From Paracidovorax sp031843945 (lineage in GTDB: Bacteria > Pseudomonadota > Gammaproteobacteria > Burkholderiales > Burkholderiaceae_C), in assembly GCF_031843945.1 (NCBI RefSeq), contig NZ_JAVTJJ010000003.1, positions 248,001-312,000 on the forward strand: a DNA stretch of 64,000 bases, written 5' to 3'. A program made the position numbers and the translations under genes. Positions 24,335-33,078 of the stretch are shown piece after piece. Each line of letters begins with the position of its first letter. Within the stretch, counting starts at the first letter, position 1. Below the pieces are notes generated by a model. It ran no database searches and was not told where the DNA came from. It saw only the letters and a list, made by a program, of their open reading frames with translations.

Positions 24335-25102
24335 TCATAGCGCTGCGCCTGGCAGTTCCCCGGTGGGCATGGAGACGCGGTAGAGCCACACGGGCTTGGC
24401 GCCCTCTGCGTGCAGACAGGCATCGGCCACGCGGCCTGGCACGGCGAATTCCAGGCTGGCCAGCCAGGCGCCGGGCGCCATCTCGGCATCGGCCTTGGCG
24501 GCGGCGCGTGCCATGCTCTCGGGCCGCTGGAACAGGTAGACGAGCGGGTAGGCGCCCCAGTCTGCGGCCCAGATGTCGCCCCGCCGCACGCGCGCCCAGG
24601 GGCAGCGCAGCGCGCACAGTGCCCGCAGCGGCCAGCTCCATTCCAGCCCGTGCAGCTGTGCGTCAGGGTAAGCCTGGCGTAGCGCGATGAGCCCGTCGCC
24701 CAGGCCGCAGCCAGCGTCCAGCACCCGCGCGCCGGCCGGCAGCGGCGCCAGCCCGGCCAGGCCCTGCAGCGCGCCGCGCGGTGTAGGAAAGAGCGGTGCG
24801 TCGCGCCACGCATTGAGCGGGTAGACCAGCAGCAGCAGCGCCAGCGGCACCAACCAGGCCCAGGCCGGCACACCGGTGGCCGTGCCCGTGAGCGCCAGCG
24901 ACAGCGGAAAGCCCGCCGCGATCAGCCCGCGCCGCCACCAACTGCGCCCCAGCAGGCTGGCGGCCGTGCCCACGGCGCAGCCCAGCGCCAGCGCCGCGGC
25001 GGCGGGCAGCCAGCGCTGCAGTCCCACGAATGCCAGCCAGGCAGCGCCCCAAGCCAGCAGGGCGGGTAACGGCCAGGGCAGCCAGGCGAGCGTGCGGGTC
25101 AT
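24335..25102 (-). CDS. Membrane-anchored class I SAM-dependent methyltransferase
   Basis: 255 residues. The N-terminal 95 residues carry three to four hydrophobic helices (PALLAWGAAWLAFVGL, AAALALGCAVGTAASLL, LIAAGFPLSLALTG, WLVPLALLLLVYPL). The rest is a Rossmann methyltransferase with motif I VLDAGCGLGDGL and the acidic post-I residue in HGLEWSW. The substrate is unknown; a membrane or envelope molecule is likely from the anchor. The stop codon at 24335 is 94 bases from the lipoprotein start. The start overlaps the LysR gene stop. Confidence 0.82.
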   Translation of the reverse strand: MTRTLAWLPWPLPALLAWGAAWLAFVGLQRWLPAAAALALGCAVGTAASLLGRSWWRRGLIAAGFPLSLALTGTATGVPAWAWLVPLALLLLVYPLNAWRDAPLFPTPRGALQGLAGLAPLPAGARVLDAGCGLGDGLIALRQAYPDAQLHGLEWSWPLRALCALRCPWARVRRGDIWAADWGAYPLVYLFQRPESMARAAAKADAEMAPGAWLASLEFAVPGRVADACLHAEGAKPVWLYRVSMPTGELPGAAL

Positions 25103-26061
25103 GGTGGTGCGCCCTCCGCTCCCAGGTTTGCGGCCGGGTCGTGCAGCAACTCGAGGAAATGTTCCAGTGCCGCAGAGGCCGGCCGGTCGCTGCGCACCAC
25201 GCTGCCGTAGGCGGGCAGGCGGTTGCGCACCGTATAGGGCAGCACGCGCAGCAGGTCGTGGCGCTCGTAGCGCAGCGCGATGGAGGCGGGGATGACGGCC
25301 ACCATCTCGCTGCGCGCGATGAGGTGGGTGGTGGTGAGGATGGAGGCGGTCTCGATCAGCCCGCCGGGCAGCGGCTGGTGGTGCAGCGCGAATTCCTGCT
25401 CCAGCACGTCGCGCATGGGGCTGCCGGCGGGTTGCAGGATCCAGGTGCAGGCCTGCAGATCGGCAAAGCGCAGGGACTTGCGCTTGGCCAGCGGATGGCC
25501 GGTGGCCACCACGACCGACAGCGCCTCTTCGTCCAGCGGCCGAAAGTGGCAGTCGCCGCCGCTGCTGCCCGGCATGCGGCCGATCACCACGTCCAGGCGG
25601 CCCTCGCGCAGCCGCTCCATCAGGCGGTTGCTGGTGTCCACCGTGATCTCCACCGTCAGCAGCGGGTAGGCGGCCTTCAGGCGCACCAGCGCGTCGCTGA
25701 GCACCTCGGGCGCGGCGGCCATGATGCAGCCGATGAAGAGCTTGCCGGCGCTGCCCAGATGCAGGGCGTCCAGCTCGCGGCGCATGGCCTCCAGGCCGCC
25801 GCGCATGCCGCGAAAGTACTGCGTCACGCAGGCGCCAGCCGCATTCACCTTCAGGCCGCGCCCTACCCTCCCGAAGAGCGGATGGCCGAGCGCGCTTTCC
25901 AGCTCGTGCAGCATTTTGGTGGCGGCGGGCTGCGTCATGCCCAGTTCGGCCGCCGCCGCGCGCAGCGTGCCGCGCGATTCGATGGCCAGCAGCAAAGCCA
26001 CCTGGCGCATGCGCAGGCGGTTCAGCAAGGGGAAAGGGTCGTCTTCACGGGAGGCCGTCAC
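25099..26061 (-). CDS. LysR-family transcriptional regulator
   Basis: 320 residues. The N-terminal winged HTH is RQVALLLAIESRGTLRAAAA with LGMTQPAATKMLHELE, followed by a substrate-binding domain (GKLFIGCIMAAAPEVLSDAL through to VIPASIALRYERHDLLRVLP). It is divergent from the Bug-binding-protein operon, which is the expected target. The 123-base gap between them is AT-rich for this genome (TTTCATTTCATTTTACGG), consistent with a shared regulatory region. Confidence 0.9.
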   Translation of the reverse strand: MTASREDDPFPLLNRLRMRQVALLLAIESRGTLRAAAAELGMTQPAATKMLHELESALGHPLFGRVGRGLKVNAAGACVTQYFRGMRGGLEAMRRELDALHLGSAGKLFIGCIMAAAPEVLSDALVRLKAAYPLLTVEITVDTSNRLMERLREGRLDVVIGRMPGSSGGDCHFRPLDEEALSVVVATGHPLAKRKSLRFADLQACTWILQPAGSPMRDVLEQEFALHHQPLPGGLIETASILTTTHLIARSEMVAVIPASIALRYERHDLLRVLPYTVRNRLPAYGSVVRSDRPASAALEHFLELLHDPAANLGAEGAPP

Positions 26062-26184
26062 TGATAACTCCAGGCGATCAATCCATCATTTCATTTCATT
26101 TTACGGAAAGCAAAGCGCGGCCTAGGATGCCCCCAATGCCATGGAAATCGGCATGTATACGAAACACATCCAGGAGACAAAGAC

Positions 26185-27153
26185 ATGTTGCAACGCCGCA
26201 CCCCGCTGCTCGCCTTTTTATTGGCTGCCGCCCTCGTTCCGCTGGGCGCTGGCGCCCAGGAATGGCCCACCCGCTCGATGCGCATTCTGGTGGGTTCCGC
26301 CCCCGGCGGCGGCACCGACGCCATGGCCCGTGCGGTGGCCGACCGGCTGGGGCCGCTGCTCAAGCAGCCGGTGGTGGTGGAGAACCGCCCGGGCGTGTCG
26401 AACACGCTGGCCGCCGATGCCACGGCCAAGGCCACCGACGGGCACACGCTGCTGATGGGCGTGGTTACGGCGCATGCCATTGCGCCGCACCTGCTCAAGC
26501 TGGGCTACGACAACAACCGCGACCTGGTGCCGGTCGCTTTTGTAGGCGCCGTGCCCAACGTGCTGGTGGTCACCACCGCCCTGCCCGCGCAGTCGGTGGC
26601 CGAGTTGGTGGCGCTGGCCAAGAAGGAGCCCGGCAAGATCAACTTTGCCAGCAGCGGCGCGGGCAGCACGCAGCACATCGCGGCCGAGATGTTCAAGGAC
26701 GCGGCGGGCGTTGACCTGACCCACGTGCCGTACAAGGGCAGCAGCGCAGCGCTGGTGGACCTGGTGAGCGGGCAGGTGCAGATGAGTTTTGACACCATGC
26801 CCTCGGTGCTGGGGCAGATCAAGAGCGGCAAGATGCGCGCGCTGGCCGTGACCACCGCCCTGCGCAATCCGCAGCTGCCCAACGTGCCGACCATGGCCGA
26901 ATCCGCCCTGCCGCAGGTGGAGGTGAGCGCCTGGTACGGCATCTACATGCCCGCCGCCACGCCCAAGGCGGTGCAGCAGAAGGTGCATGACGCGGTGAAC
27001 GAAGTGCTGGCCATGCCCGAGACGCAGACCCGCCTGGGCGCCGTCGGGGCCGAACTCAAGCCCATGTCGCAGGCCGACTTCATCGCCTTCCAGAACGCCG
27101 AATTCAAGCGCTACGGCGACCTGATCCGCAAGAACAACATCCGCATCGACTGA
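26185..27153 (+). CDS. Bug/TctC-family periplasmic solute-binding protein
   Basis: 322 residues with a Sec signal peptide ending near AGAQ-EWP (about residue 25). Bug-family features: WPTRSMRILVGSAPGGGTDA, VVVENRPGVSN, FASSGAGSTQHIAAEMFK, VPYKGSSAALVDLVSGQVQM. An AGGAG lies 8 bases before this ATG, which is preferred over upstream ATGs at 26141/26176. The TctA and TctB membrane partners are not in the window. Here it heads an operon for a carboxylate or sugar-acid pathway. Confidence 0.92.
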   Translation: MLQRRTPLLAFLLAAALVPLGAGAQEWPTRSMRILVGSAPGGGTDAMARAVADRLGPLLKQPVVVENRPGVSNTLAADATAKATDGHTLLMGVVTAHAIAPHLLKLGYDNNRDLVPVAFVGAVPNVLVVTTALPAQSVAELVALAKKEPGKINFASSGAGSTQHIAAEMFKDAAGVDLTHVPYKGSSAALVDLVSGQVQMSFDTMPSVLGQIKSGKMRALAVTTALRNPQLPNVPTMAESALPQVEVSAWYGIYMPAATPKAVQQKVHDAVNEVLAMPETQTRLGAVGAELKPMSQADFIAFQNAEFKRYGDLIRKNNIRID

Positions 27154-27192
27154 CATCGACCGCGACTCGATTGCAAGCCAAAGAAGCTGCCC

Positions 27193-28266
27193 ATGAACAC
27201 GCAAGACCGGCCCGTGGTGGCCCTGACGCTCGGCGACCCCGCCGGCATCGGCCCCGAACTCATCGCCCGCCTGCTGGCCAAGCCTGACGCCGCGCAGCGC
27301 GCCAACATCGTGCTGGTGGGCGACCCTTGGCTGTGGGAAGACGGCCAGCGCATTGCCGGCGTGCAGGTGGCGACCGATGCCATTGGCGCACTGGCCGATG
27401 TGCGCGGCCGCGCAGACACCTCCCGCCCCGCCTTCCTGGCGGTGAACACGGTGGCCGCTGCCGACGTGCACCGCAGCCGCGCCGAGGCGGCCGGTGGCCG
27501 CTCGGTGCTGCAGGTGCTGGACCGCTGCATGGACGCCGCCCAGGCGGGCGAGATCGACGCCATCTGCTTTGCGCCGCTGAACAAGCAGGCCATGAAGATC
27601 GGCGGCATGCAGCACGAGGACGAGCTGCACCACTTTGCGCAGCACCTGGGCGTGACGGGCTACTTCTGCGAGTTCAACACGCTGGGCGACCTGTGGACCT
27701 CGCGCATCTCGTCGCACGTGCCGCTCAAGGACGTGGCGAGCTACCTGAGCGTGGAGCGCATCCAGCAGGCGGCCGAGCTGATCTACCACTCGCTGCTGGC
27801 CAGCGGCGTGGCGCAGCCGAAGGTGGCGATTGCCGCCTTCAACCCGCACGGCGGCGATGGCGGCGTGTGCGGGCGCGAAGAGATCGACATCATCGCGCCC
27901 GCCGTGGCCGCGCTGCAGGCGCGCGACTGGCCCACCGACAGCCCGTTTCACGGCCCCTTCCCGGCCGACACCATCTTTTTGAAGGCGCAGGCGGGCGAAT
28001 ACCAGGCCATCGTGACCATGTACCACGACCAGGGCCAGATCGCGATCAAGCTGCTGGGCTTCTCGCGCGGCGTGACGGTGCAGGGCGGCCTGCCGATCCC
28101 GATCACCACACCGGCGCACGGCACGGCCTACGACATCGCCGGCCAGGGCAAGGCAAGCGTGGAAGCGACCTGGCAGGCCTTTCAGATCGCTTGCCGCATG
28201 GGGGCGGCGCAGCGCAGCCAATTTTTAGCCTCTACAGCCCTCTGGCGCTTATCCAGCAAGCGTTAA
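27193..28266 (+). CDS. pdxA2: PdxA2-type 4-phosphoerythronate/4-hydroxythreonine-4-phosphate dehydrogenase family protein
   Basis: 357 residues. PdxA-family features: ALTLGDPAGIGPELIARLL, the metal-site His in HEDELHHFAQ, SSHVPLKDV, FNPHGGDGG and MYHDQGQIAIK. Placement in a catabolic operon rather than with pyridoxine genes points to the PdxA2 branch, which oxidises phosphorylated four-carbon acids. The last 15 residues (from about 343, SQFLASTALWRLSSKR) and the stop codon are encoded by a copy of the dispersed repeat, so the native C-terminus has been replaced. Confidence 0.9.
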   Translation: MNTQDRPVVALTLGDPAGIGPELIARLLAKPDAAQRANIVLVGDPWLWEDGQRIAGVQVATDAIGALADVRGRADTSRPAFLAVNTVAAADVHRSRAEAAGGRSVLQVLDRCMDAAQAGEIDAICFAPLNKQAMKIGGMQHEDELHHFAQHLGVTGYFCEFNTLGDLWTSRISSHVPLKDVASYLSVERIQQAAELIYHSLLASGVAQPKVAIAAFNPHGGDGGVCGREEIDIIAPAVAALQARDWPTDSPFHGPFPADTIFLKAQAGEYQAIVTMYHDQGQIAIKLLGFSRGVTVQGGLPIPITTPAHGTAYDIAGQGKASVEATWQAFQIACRMGAAQRSQFLASTALWRLSSKR

Positions 28267-28287
28267 CAGCTATGTATTTGATAGCAA
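28219..28287 (+). repeat. Dispersed palindromic repeat, copy 5 (overlaps the 3' end of pdxA2)
   Basis: Leader AATTTTTAGCCTCTACAGCC, first hairpin with arms GGCGCTT and AAGCG around ATCCAGC, then GCTATGTATTTGATAGC. The stop codon of pdxA2 (28264-28266) lies inside the element. Confidence 0.8.
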
Positions 28288-28309
28288 ATCATTTTTCAGC
28301 GACACCATC

Positions 28310-29482
28310 ATGAAAATCAAATCCGTCCGCGCCCGTGTGTTCCAGTGGAAAGGCAAGACCGTGCCGCCGCAGGGCAACTTCTGCTCCAACGCCATGGACC
28401 TGCTGTATTCGCCATCCGAGAGCATGAGCACCTTCCGCTTCCATTCGTGGACGGTGGTGGAGATCGAAACCGACGACGGCATCGTCGGCCTGGGCAACGT
28501 GGCGCTGGCGCCGAAGATCGCCAAGGCCATCATCGACGAGTACCTCGCGCCCCTGGTCATCGGGCAAGACCCGTGGGACTACGAATACCTGTGGCAGCGC
28601 ATGTACCGCAGCACGCACGCCTGGGGCCGCAAGGGCGTGACCATGGCGGCGATCTCGGCGGTCGACCTGGCCATCTGGGACATCTTGGGCAAGAGCGTGA
28701 ACAAGCCCGTCTTCAAGCTGCTGGGCGGGCGCACCAAGGAAAAGATCCCTTGCTACTACTCGAAGCTCTACCGCACCGACCTCAACGAGATGCAGGACGA
28801 GGCGCAGAAGTTTCTCGACCAGGGCTTCAAGGCGTTCAAGATGCGCTTCGGCTACGGCCCGGCGCACCTGCAGCACGGCGTGCAGGAGAACCTGAAATCC
28901 GTCGAGGCCATCCGTGAGGTCATCGGCTACGACACCGACCTGATGCTCGAGTGCTACATGGGCTGGAACCTCGAATACGCCAAGCGCATTTGCCCCAAGC
29001 TGGCCAAGTTCGAGCCGCGCTGGCTGGAAGAGCCGGTGATCGCCGATGACATCGACGGCTATGCCGAATTGAATGCGATGAACATCATCCCGATCTCGGG
29101 CGGCGAGCACGAGTTCAGCCTGTACGGCTTCAAGCAGCTGCTGGACAAGAAGGCCGTGAGCGTGGTGCAGTACGACACCAACCGCGTCGGCGGCATCACC
29201 GCCGCGCACAAGATCAACGCGCTGTGCGAGGCGTATTCCGTACCCGTCATTCCGCATGCCGGCCAGATGCACAACTACCACCTGACCATGAGCACGCTGG
29301 CATCGCCCATGGCCGAGTACTTTCCGATCTATGACGTGGAAGTGGGCAACGAGCTGTTTTGGTACATCTTCGACGGCGAGCCCATCGCCGAGAACGGCTT
29401 CTTGCAGCTCAAGGACGACGTGCCGGGCCTGGGCCTGTCGCTCAAGACCGAGTACCTCGACCAGTTCGACATCCTGGAGTGA
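28310..29482 (+). CDS. Enolase-superfamily (mandelate racemase subgroup) sugar-acid dehydratase
   Basis: 390 residues. The N-terminal capping domain is followed by the TIM barrel. Segments resembling rhamnonate-dehydratase-like enzymes are ISAVDLAIWDILGKSVNKPV, FKLLGGRTKEKIPCYYSK, the KxR motif in FKMRFGYGP, metal ligands in LMLECYMGWN and WLEEPV, SGGEHEFS, and the IPHAGQMHNYH stretch carrying the catalytic His. Acid-sugar dehydration giving a 2-keto-3-deoxy acid is the likely reaction, and a DapA-like lyase follows 8 bases later. The substrate cannot be fixed from sequence. Confidence 0.88.
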   Translation: MKIKSVRARVFQWKGKTVPPQGNFCSNAMDLLYSPSESMSTFRFHSWTVVEIETDDGIVGLGNVALAPKIAKAIIDEYLAPLVIGQDPWDYEYLWQRMYRSTHAWGRKGVTMAAISAVDLAIWDILGKSVNKPVFKLLGGRTKEKIPCYYSKLYRTDLNEMQDEAQKFLDQGFKAFKMRFGYGPAHLQHGVQENLKSVEAIREVIGYDTDLMLECYMGWNLEYAKRICPKLAKFEPRWLEEPVIADDIDGYAELNAMNIIPISGGEHEFSLYGFKQLLDKKAVSVVQYDTNRVGGITAAHKINALCEAYSVPVIPHAGQMHNYHLTMSTLASPMAEYFPIYDVEVGNELFWYIFDGEPIAENGFLQLKDDVPGLGLSLKTEYLDQFDILE

Positions 29483-29490
29483 GCAGCGCC

Positions 29491-30420
29491 ATGCCCGGAC
29501 TCTCCAACCCCCGCTACCGCGGCATCTTCCCCGTCGCGCCGACCACCTTCCACGAAGACGGCACGCTGGATCTGGCCAGCCAGAAGCGCTGCCTCGACTT
29601 CATGATCGACTCGGGCGTGGATGGCCTGTGCATCCTGGCCAACTTCTCCGAGCAGTTCCTGCTGTCGGACGAAGAACGCGAGGTGCTGACGCGCACCGCG
29701 CTGGAACACGTGGCCGGCCGCGTGCCGGTGATCGTCACCACCACGCACACCTCCACCCGCATCTGCGCTGAACGCAGCCGCCGCGCGCAGGACATGGGCG
29801 CGGCGATGGTGATGGTCATGCCGCCGTATCACGGCGCGACCTTCCGGTTCGGCGAGGCGCAGGTGCGCGCTTTCTATCAGGGTATCTCGGACGCCATCGA
29901 CATTCCCATCATGGTGCAGGACGCGCCGGCGGCCGGCACGTCGCTCTCGCCCGCCTTTCTGGCGGACATGGCGAAGACCATCGAACAGCTGAGCTACTTC
30001 AAGATGGAAACGGCCGGCGCCGCGAACAAACTCCGCGAGCTGATCGCCCTGGGCGGCGAGGCCATCGAAGGCCCGTGGGACGGCGAGGAAGCCATCACCC
30101 TGCTGGCCGACCTGGAGGCCGGCGCCACCGGCGCGATGACCGGCGCAGGCTTTGCCGACGGCATTCGCCCCATCATCGAAGCGCACCGGCGCGGCGATGC
30201 CGACGCAGCGTTTGCCCAGTACCAGCGCTGGCTGCCGCTCATCAACCACGAGAACCGCCAGGCCGGCTTTCTGGCCGCCAAGGCGCTGATGAAGGAAGGC
30301 GGCGTGATCGCCTGCGAGGCCCCGCGCGCGCCCTGGCCGCCGATGCACCCGGAGGTGCGCCGCCAGCTGATCGACATCGCACGCAGGCTCGACCCGCTGG
30401 TGCTGCGCTGGGGGCGATAA
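29491..30420 (+). CDS. DapA/dihydrodipicolinate-synthase-family lyase (probable 2-keto-3-deoxy-acid aldolase or dehydratase)
   Basis: 309 residues, (beta/alpha)8 barrel class I aldolase. The Schiff-base Lys is in YFKMETAGAANK, and the TTTHTST segment matches the family Thr-Thr. The usual YNxP tyrosine is absent; the site reads IMVQDAPAAG. That argues against true dihydrodipicolinate synthase and for a catabolic keto-acid lyase. It lies 8 bases after the dehydratase gene, so the two likely catalyse successive steps. Confidence 0.87.
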   Translation: MPGLSNPRYRGIFPVAPTTFHEDGTLDLASQKRCLDFMIDSGVDGLCILANFSEQFLLSDEEREVLTRTALEHVAGRVPVIVTTTHTSTRICAERSRRAQDMGAAMVMVMPPYHGATFRFGEAQVRAFYQGISDAIDIPIMVQDAPAAGTSLSPAFLADMAKTIEQLSYFKMETAGAANKLRELIALGGEAIEGPWDGEEAITLLADLEAGATGAMTGAGFADGIRPIIEAHRRGDADAAFAQYQRWLPLINHENRQAGFLAAKALMKEGGVIACEAPRAPWPPMHPEVRRQLIDIARRLDPLVLRWGR

Positions 30421-30756
30421 CGCCGGGGCGGCAAGCGCTTGCCCATCCGCGGCGGCTGCGGACAGCGACTAGGGCCAAGCAGGACGTGCGTGAATGGCGT
30501 GTGATGCCAGCAGATCGCTGACAAGCCCAGAGGCGACCGTCTGGCCCTGGAGCGGGTGCTGCGCTGCCCACAATGGCGGCAAAGCTTGTGCCACTTCACC
30601 CCACGCCCTCTGCCCGCTTCATGCCGATTGACCGCCTGCCACGCCTGAACCGCCTGCGCGTGGTTACCGCAACCGCACCTGGGCATCGGCACCGAAGCCG
30701 TTGTCTGCCTCGCGATCAGCGTGCGGGCTCCGGTGGCGGCCTGACGCCGTCGACAC
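30421..30756 (+). other. Intergenic stretch with no recognised feature
   Basis: The 336 bases between the lyase gene and the extensin-family gene have normal GC content. They contain no reading frame with family features, no copy of the dispersed repeat and no hairpin followed by a T run. A promoter for the next gene must lie here but is not recognisable. Confidence 0.5.
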
Positions 30757-31521
30757 ATGGCTGACTCGGCCGCGCCGGCACGCGGCCTGTGGCGCCTGCT
30801 GGGTGCGGCGCTGGTCAGCCTCGTGTCGGGCCTGGTCATCGGCTACCTGGGCGGCTGGGTCAACGTCCCGTCACGCTGGGACCCCATGGCCGCGCTGGAC
30901 GTGACCGAAACGCCGAACTGGCTCACGCCTTTCAAGATGCGCCGGGCGCGCGCCGATCCCGACCAATGCCTCGCGGCCCTGCGCGGCGCAGGACTGCGCT
31001 TCGCCCCGGTGGCGGACCGCCCGCCCGTGCAGGGTTGCGGCTTCACGAACGCGGTGCGACTGGAGTCCGGGCACCGCGTGCAATTGAACCGGGCCACGGT
31101 GCTCAGCTGCCGCGCGGCACTGTCCTTCGCGCTGTGGGAGCGGCACGACCTGCAGGCTGCCGCCCATGCCGAGCTGGGCCAGGGCGTCAGCCGCGTCGAA
31201 CACCTGGGCAGCTATGCCTGTCGTGACGTCAACACCGGCGACGGCCGCGACACCGGCCGGCGCAGCCGCCACGCCACGGCCGACGCGCTGGACGTGAGCG
31301 GTTTCACGCTGGCCGATGGCCGCCGCATCCAGCTGCTGCGCGACGCACCGCAGCCCTGGAACGACGTGCCAGCCCTGCATGCCGACCCGGTCGCGCGCTT
31401 TCTCCACGCTGCGCACAAGGGCGCCTGCCGCCGCTTTGATGGCACGCTGGGCCCGGGCTACAACCGTGCGCACCGCGATCATTTCCACCTGGAAGTCGGC
31501 GGCTGGCCGCTGTGCCGCTGA
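30757..31521 (+). CDS. Extensin-like C-terminal domain protein, membrane anchored
   Basis: 254 residues. One N-terminal transmembrane helix (about 10-32, LWRLLGAALVSLVSGLVIGY) anchors a periplasmic extensin-like C-terminal domain. Family motifs are CLAALRGAGLRF, GCGFTNAVRL, YACRDVNTGD, the SRHATADALDVSGF segment and the closing YNRAHRDHFHLEVG. The domain resembles zinc D,D-peptidase folds (His in HATADALD and DHFHLE), so a cell-wall hydrolase or binding role is possible. Confidence 0.85.
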   Translation: MADSAAPARGLWRLLGAALVSLVSGLVIGYLGGWVNVPSRWDPMAALDVTETPNWLTPFKMRRARADPDQCLAALRGAGLRFAPVADRPPVQGCGFTNAVRLESGHRVQLNRATVLSCRAALSFALWERHDLQAAAHAELGQGVSRVEHLGSYACRDVNTGDGRDTGRRSRHATADALDVSGFTLADGRRIQLLRDAPQPWNDVPALHADPVARFLHAAHKGACRRFDGTLGPGYNRAHRDHFHLEVGGWPLCR

Positions 31522-31570
31522 GTCGGGCCGCATCGCGCGTGCGCCCACGCCGCCCACCCCGCTCAGGCTG

Positions 31571-32506
31571 CTAGCCGCGCAGCTTCTCGATCAACCCGTT
31601 GAGCGCATCCAGCGAGCCGAACTGGATCGCCAGCTCGCCAGTTTCCTCGGTCTGGCCGTTGCGCTTGACGCGCTTCTTGATGCGCACTTCGACCTCGGCC
31701 ATCAGCAGGTCGGAGAGTTCTTCTTCCACGCGCTTCAGGTCGCGCGACTTGGCGTCTTTCTTGTTCTTCTGCGGCGTCAGGCTGAATTCGGCGCTGAGCT
31801 TTTTCACCAGCGCTTCTGACTCGCGCACCGACAGCTTCTTGGCCGCGATCTGGTTGCCTGCCGTGATCTGCGTGGCGCGGTCCAGCGCCAGCAGCGCGCG
31901 GGCGTGGCCCATGTCGATGTCGCCGGCCATCAGCATGGTCTGCACGGGCTCTGCCAGGTTGAGCAGGCGCAGCAGGTTGCTGGCGGCGCTGCGCGAGCGG
32001 CCGACGGCCTGCGCGGCCTGTTCGTGCGTCAGGCCAAATTCCTTGACCAGCCGCGCCAGGCCCTGCGCTTCTTCCAGCGGGTTCAGGTCTTCGCGCTGGA
32101 TGTTCTCGATCAGTGCCATGGCGGCGGCGGCCTCGTCGGGCACGTCGCGCACCAGCACCGGCACCTCGGCCAGGCCCGCCAGCCGCGAGGCACGGAAACG
32201 CCGCTCGCCCGCAATGATTTCGTACTGGCCGGCGTTGTCGCCCGTGGTCAGCCGCCGGACCAGAATGGGCTGCATGATGCCCTGGGCCTTGATGGACTCG
32301 GCCAGCTCGTAGAGCGCGCCTTCGTCCATGCGCGTGCGCGGCTGGTACATGCCGGGCACCAGGGCGCTCAAAGGCAGGACGCTGGGCGTGCCGGTGTTGG
32401 CGGCCGGAGTGTCGGGCGTGGAGCCGGCGGGCGGCGCGTCGGCGACCTTGGGGCCGAGCAGGGCTTCGAGTCCGCGGCCGAGGCCCTTGGGTTTCTTGGT
32501 GACCAT
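31571..32506 (-). CDS. parB: Chromosome-partitioning protein ParB
   Basis: 311 residues. It begins KKPKGLGRGLEALLG. The ParB N-terminal CTPase/nuclease-fold motifs follow (QPRTRMDEGALYELAESIKA, YEIIAGERRFRASRLAG, ENIQREDLNPLEEAQG), then the HTH (LTHEQAAQAVGRSRSAASNLL) and a basic C-terminal dimerisation domain. It loads on parS sites, five of which lie within 9 kb. Unusually, a hydrolase gene separates it from parA. Confidence 0.96.
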   Translation of the reverse strand: MVTKKPKGLGRGLEALLGPKVADAPPAGSTPDTPAANTGTPSVLPLSALVPGMYQPRTRMDEGALYELAESIKAQGIMQPILVRRLTTGDNAGQYEIIAGERRFRASRLAGLAEVPVLVRDVPDEAAAAMALIENIQREDLNPLEEAQGLARLVKEFGLTHEQAAQAVGRSRSAASNLLRLLNLAEPVQTMLMAGDIDMGHARALLALDRATQITAGNQIAAKKLSVRESEALVKKLSAEFSLTPQKNKKDAKSRDLKRVEEELSDLLMAEVEVRIKKRVKRNGQTEETGELAIQFGSLDALNGLIEKLRG

Positions 32507-32515
32507 GTCTTCGTC

Positions 32516-33064
32516 TCAGTTCGGAGTGGGGTTCGTCAGGGAGGCCAGCAGCGCCCGGCCCTCGGGCCAGTCGCCCAGGCCGGATTCGGCGTTCAGGTGG
32601 CCGCGCGCGCCGGCGTCGTGCAGGCGTGCGCCCCAGTCAGCGGCCAGCGCCTGGGCGCGGTCGAATGCGCAATACGGATCGTCGTGGCTGCCGACGAGCA
32701 CGGCCGGGAACGGCAGCAGCTGTCGCGCAATGGGGCTCCAGCTGGGCAGCAGCGGGGCGATGTCGGGGTGTTCCACATCGCCGGGCGCCACCAGCAGCGC
32801 GCCTTGCACCCGATGGGTGTTGCGCGAATGCGCGGCCCACCAGGCCGTCAGGATGCAGCCCAGGCTGTGCGCCACCAGCACCACCGGGCCGCCAGCGTCG
32901 ACCACGACCTCTTCCAGTCGCGCCGACCAGTCGCCGCGGAGCGGGCGCATCCAGTCGTGCTGCTCTACGCGCTGGTAGCCGTGCAGCGCCTCCCAGCGCG
33001 ACTGCCAGTGGCCTTCGCCAGAGTTCTGCCAGCCGGGCAGGATCAGGACACGCGTCGGTTCCAT
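32516..33064 (-). CDS. RBBP9/YdeN-family alpha/beta hydrolase
   Basis: 182 residues from ATG 33064 (upstream in-frame codons fall in a repeat). Opening RVLILPGWQNSGEGHWQSRW is typical of the RBBP9/YdeN serine hydrolases. The nucleophile elbow is VAHSLGC, with Asp in GSHDDPYC and the catalytic His in ARGHLNAESGLG. The substrate is unknown. It lies between parB (9 bases away) and parA on the same strand, so it is probably cotranscribed with the partition genes. Confidence 0.87.
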   Translation of the reverse strand: MEPTRVLILPGWQNSGEGHWQSRWEALHGYQRVEQHDWMRPLRGDWSARLEEVVVDAGGPVVLVAHSLGCILTAWWAAHSRNTHRVQGALLVAPGDVEHPDIAPLLPSWSPIARQLLPFPAVLVGSHDDPYCAFDRAQALAADWGARLHDAGARGHLNAESGLGDWPEGRALLASLTNPTPN

Positions 33065-33078
33065 GGATGGTTGATGCT

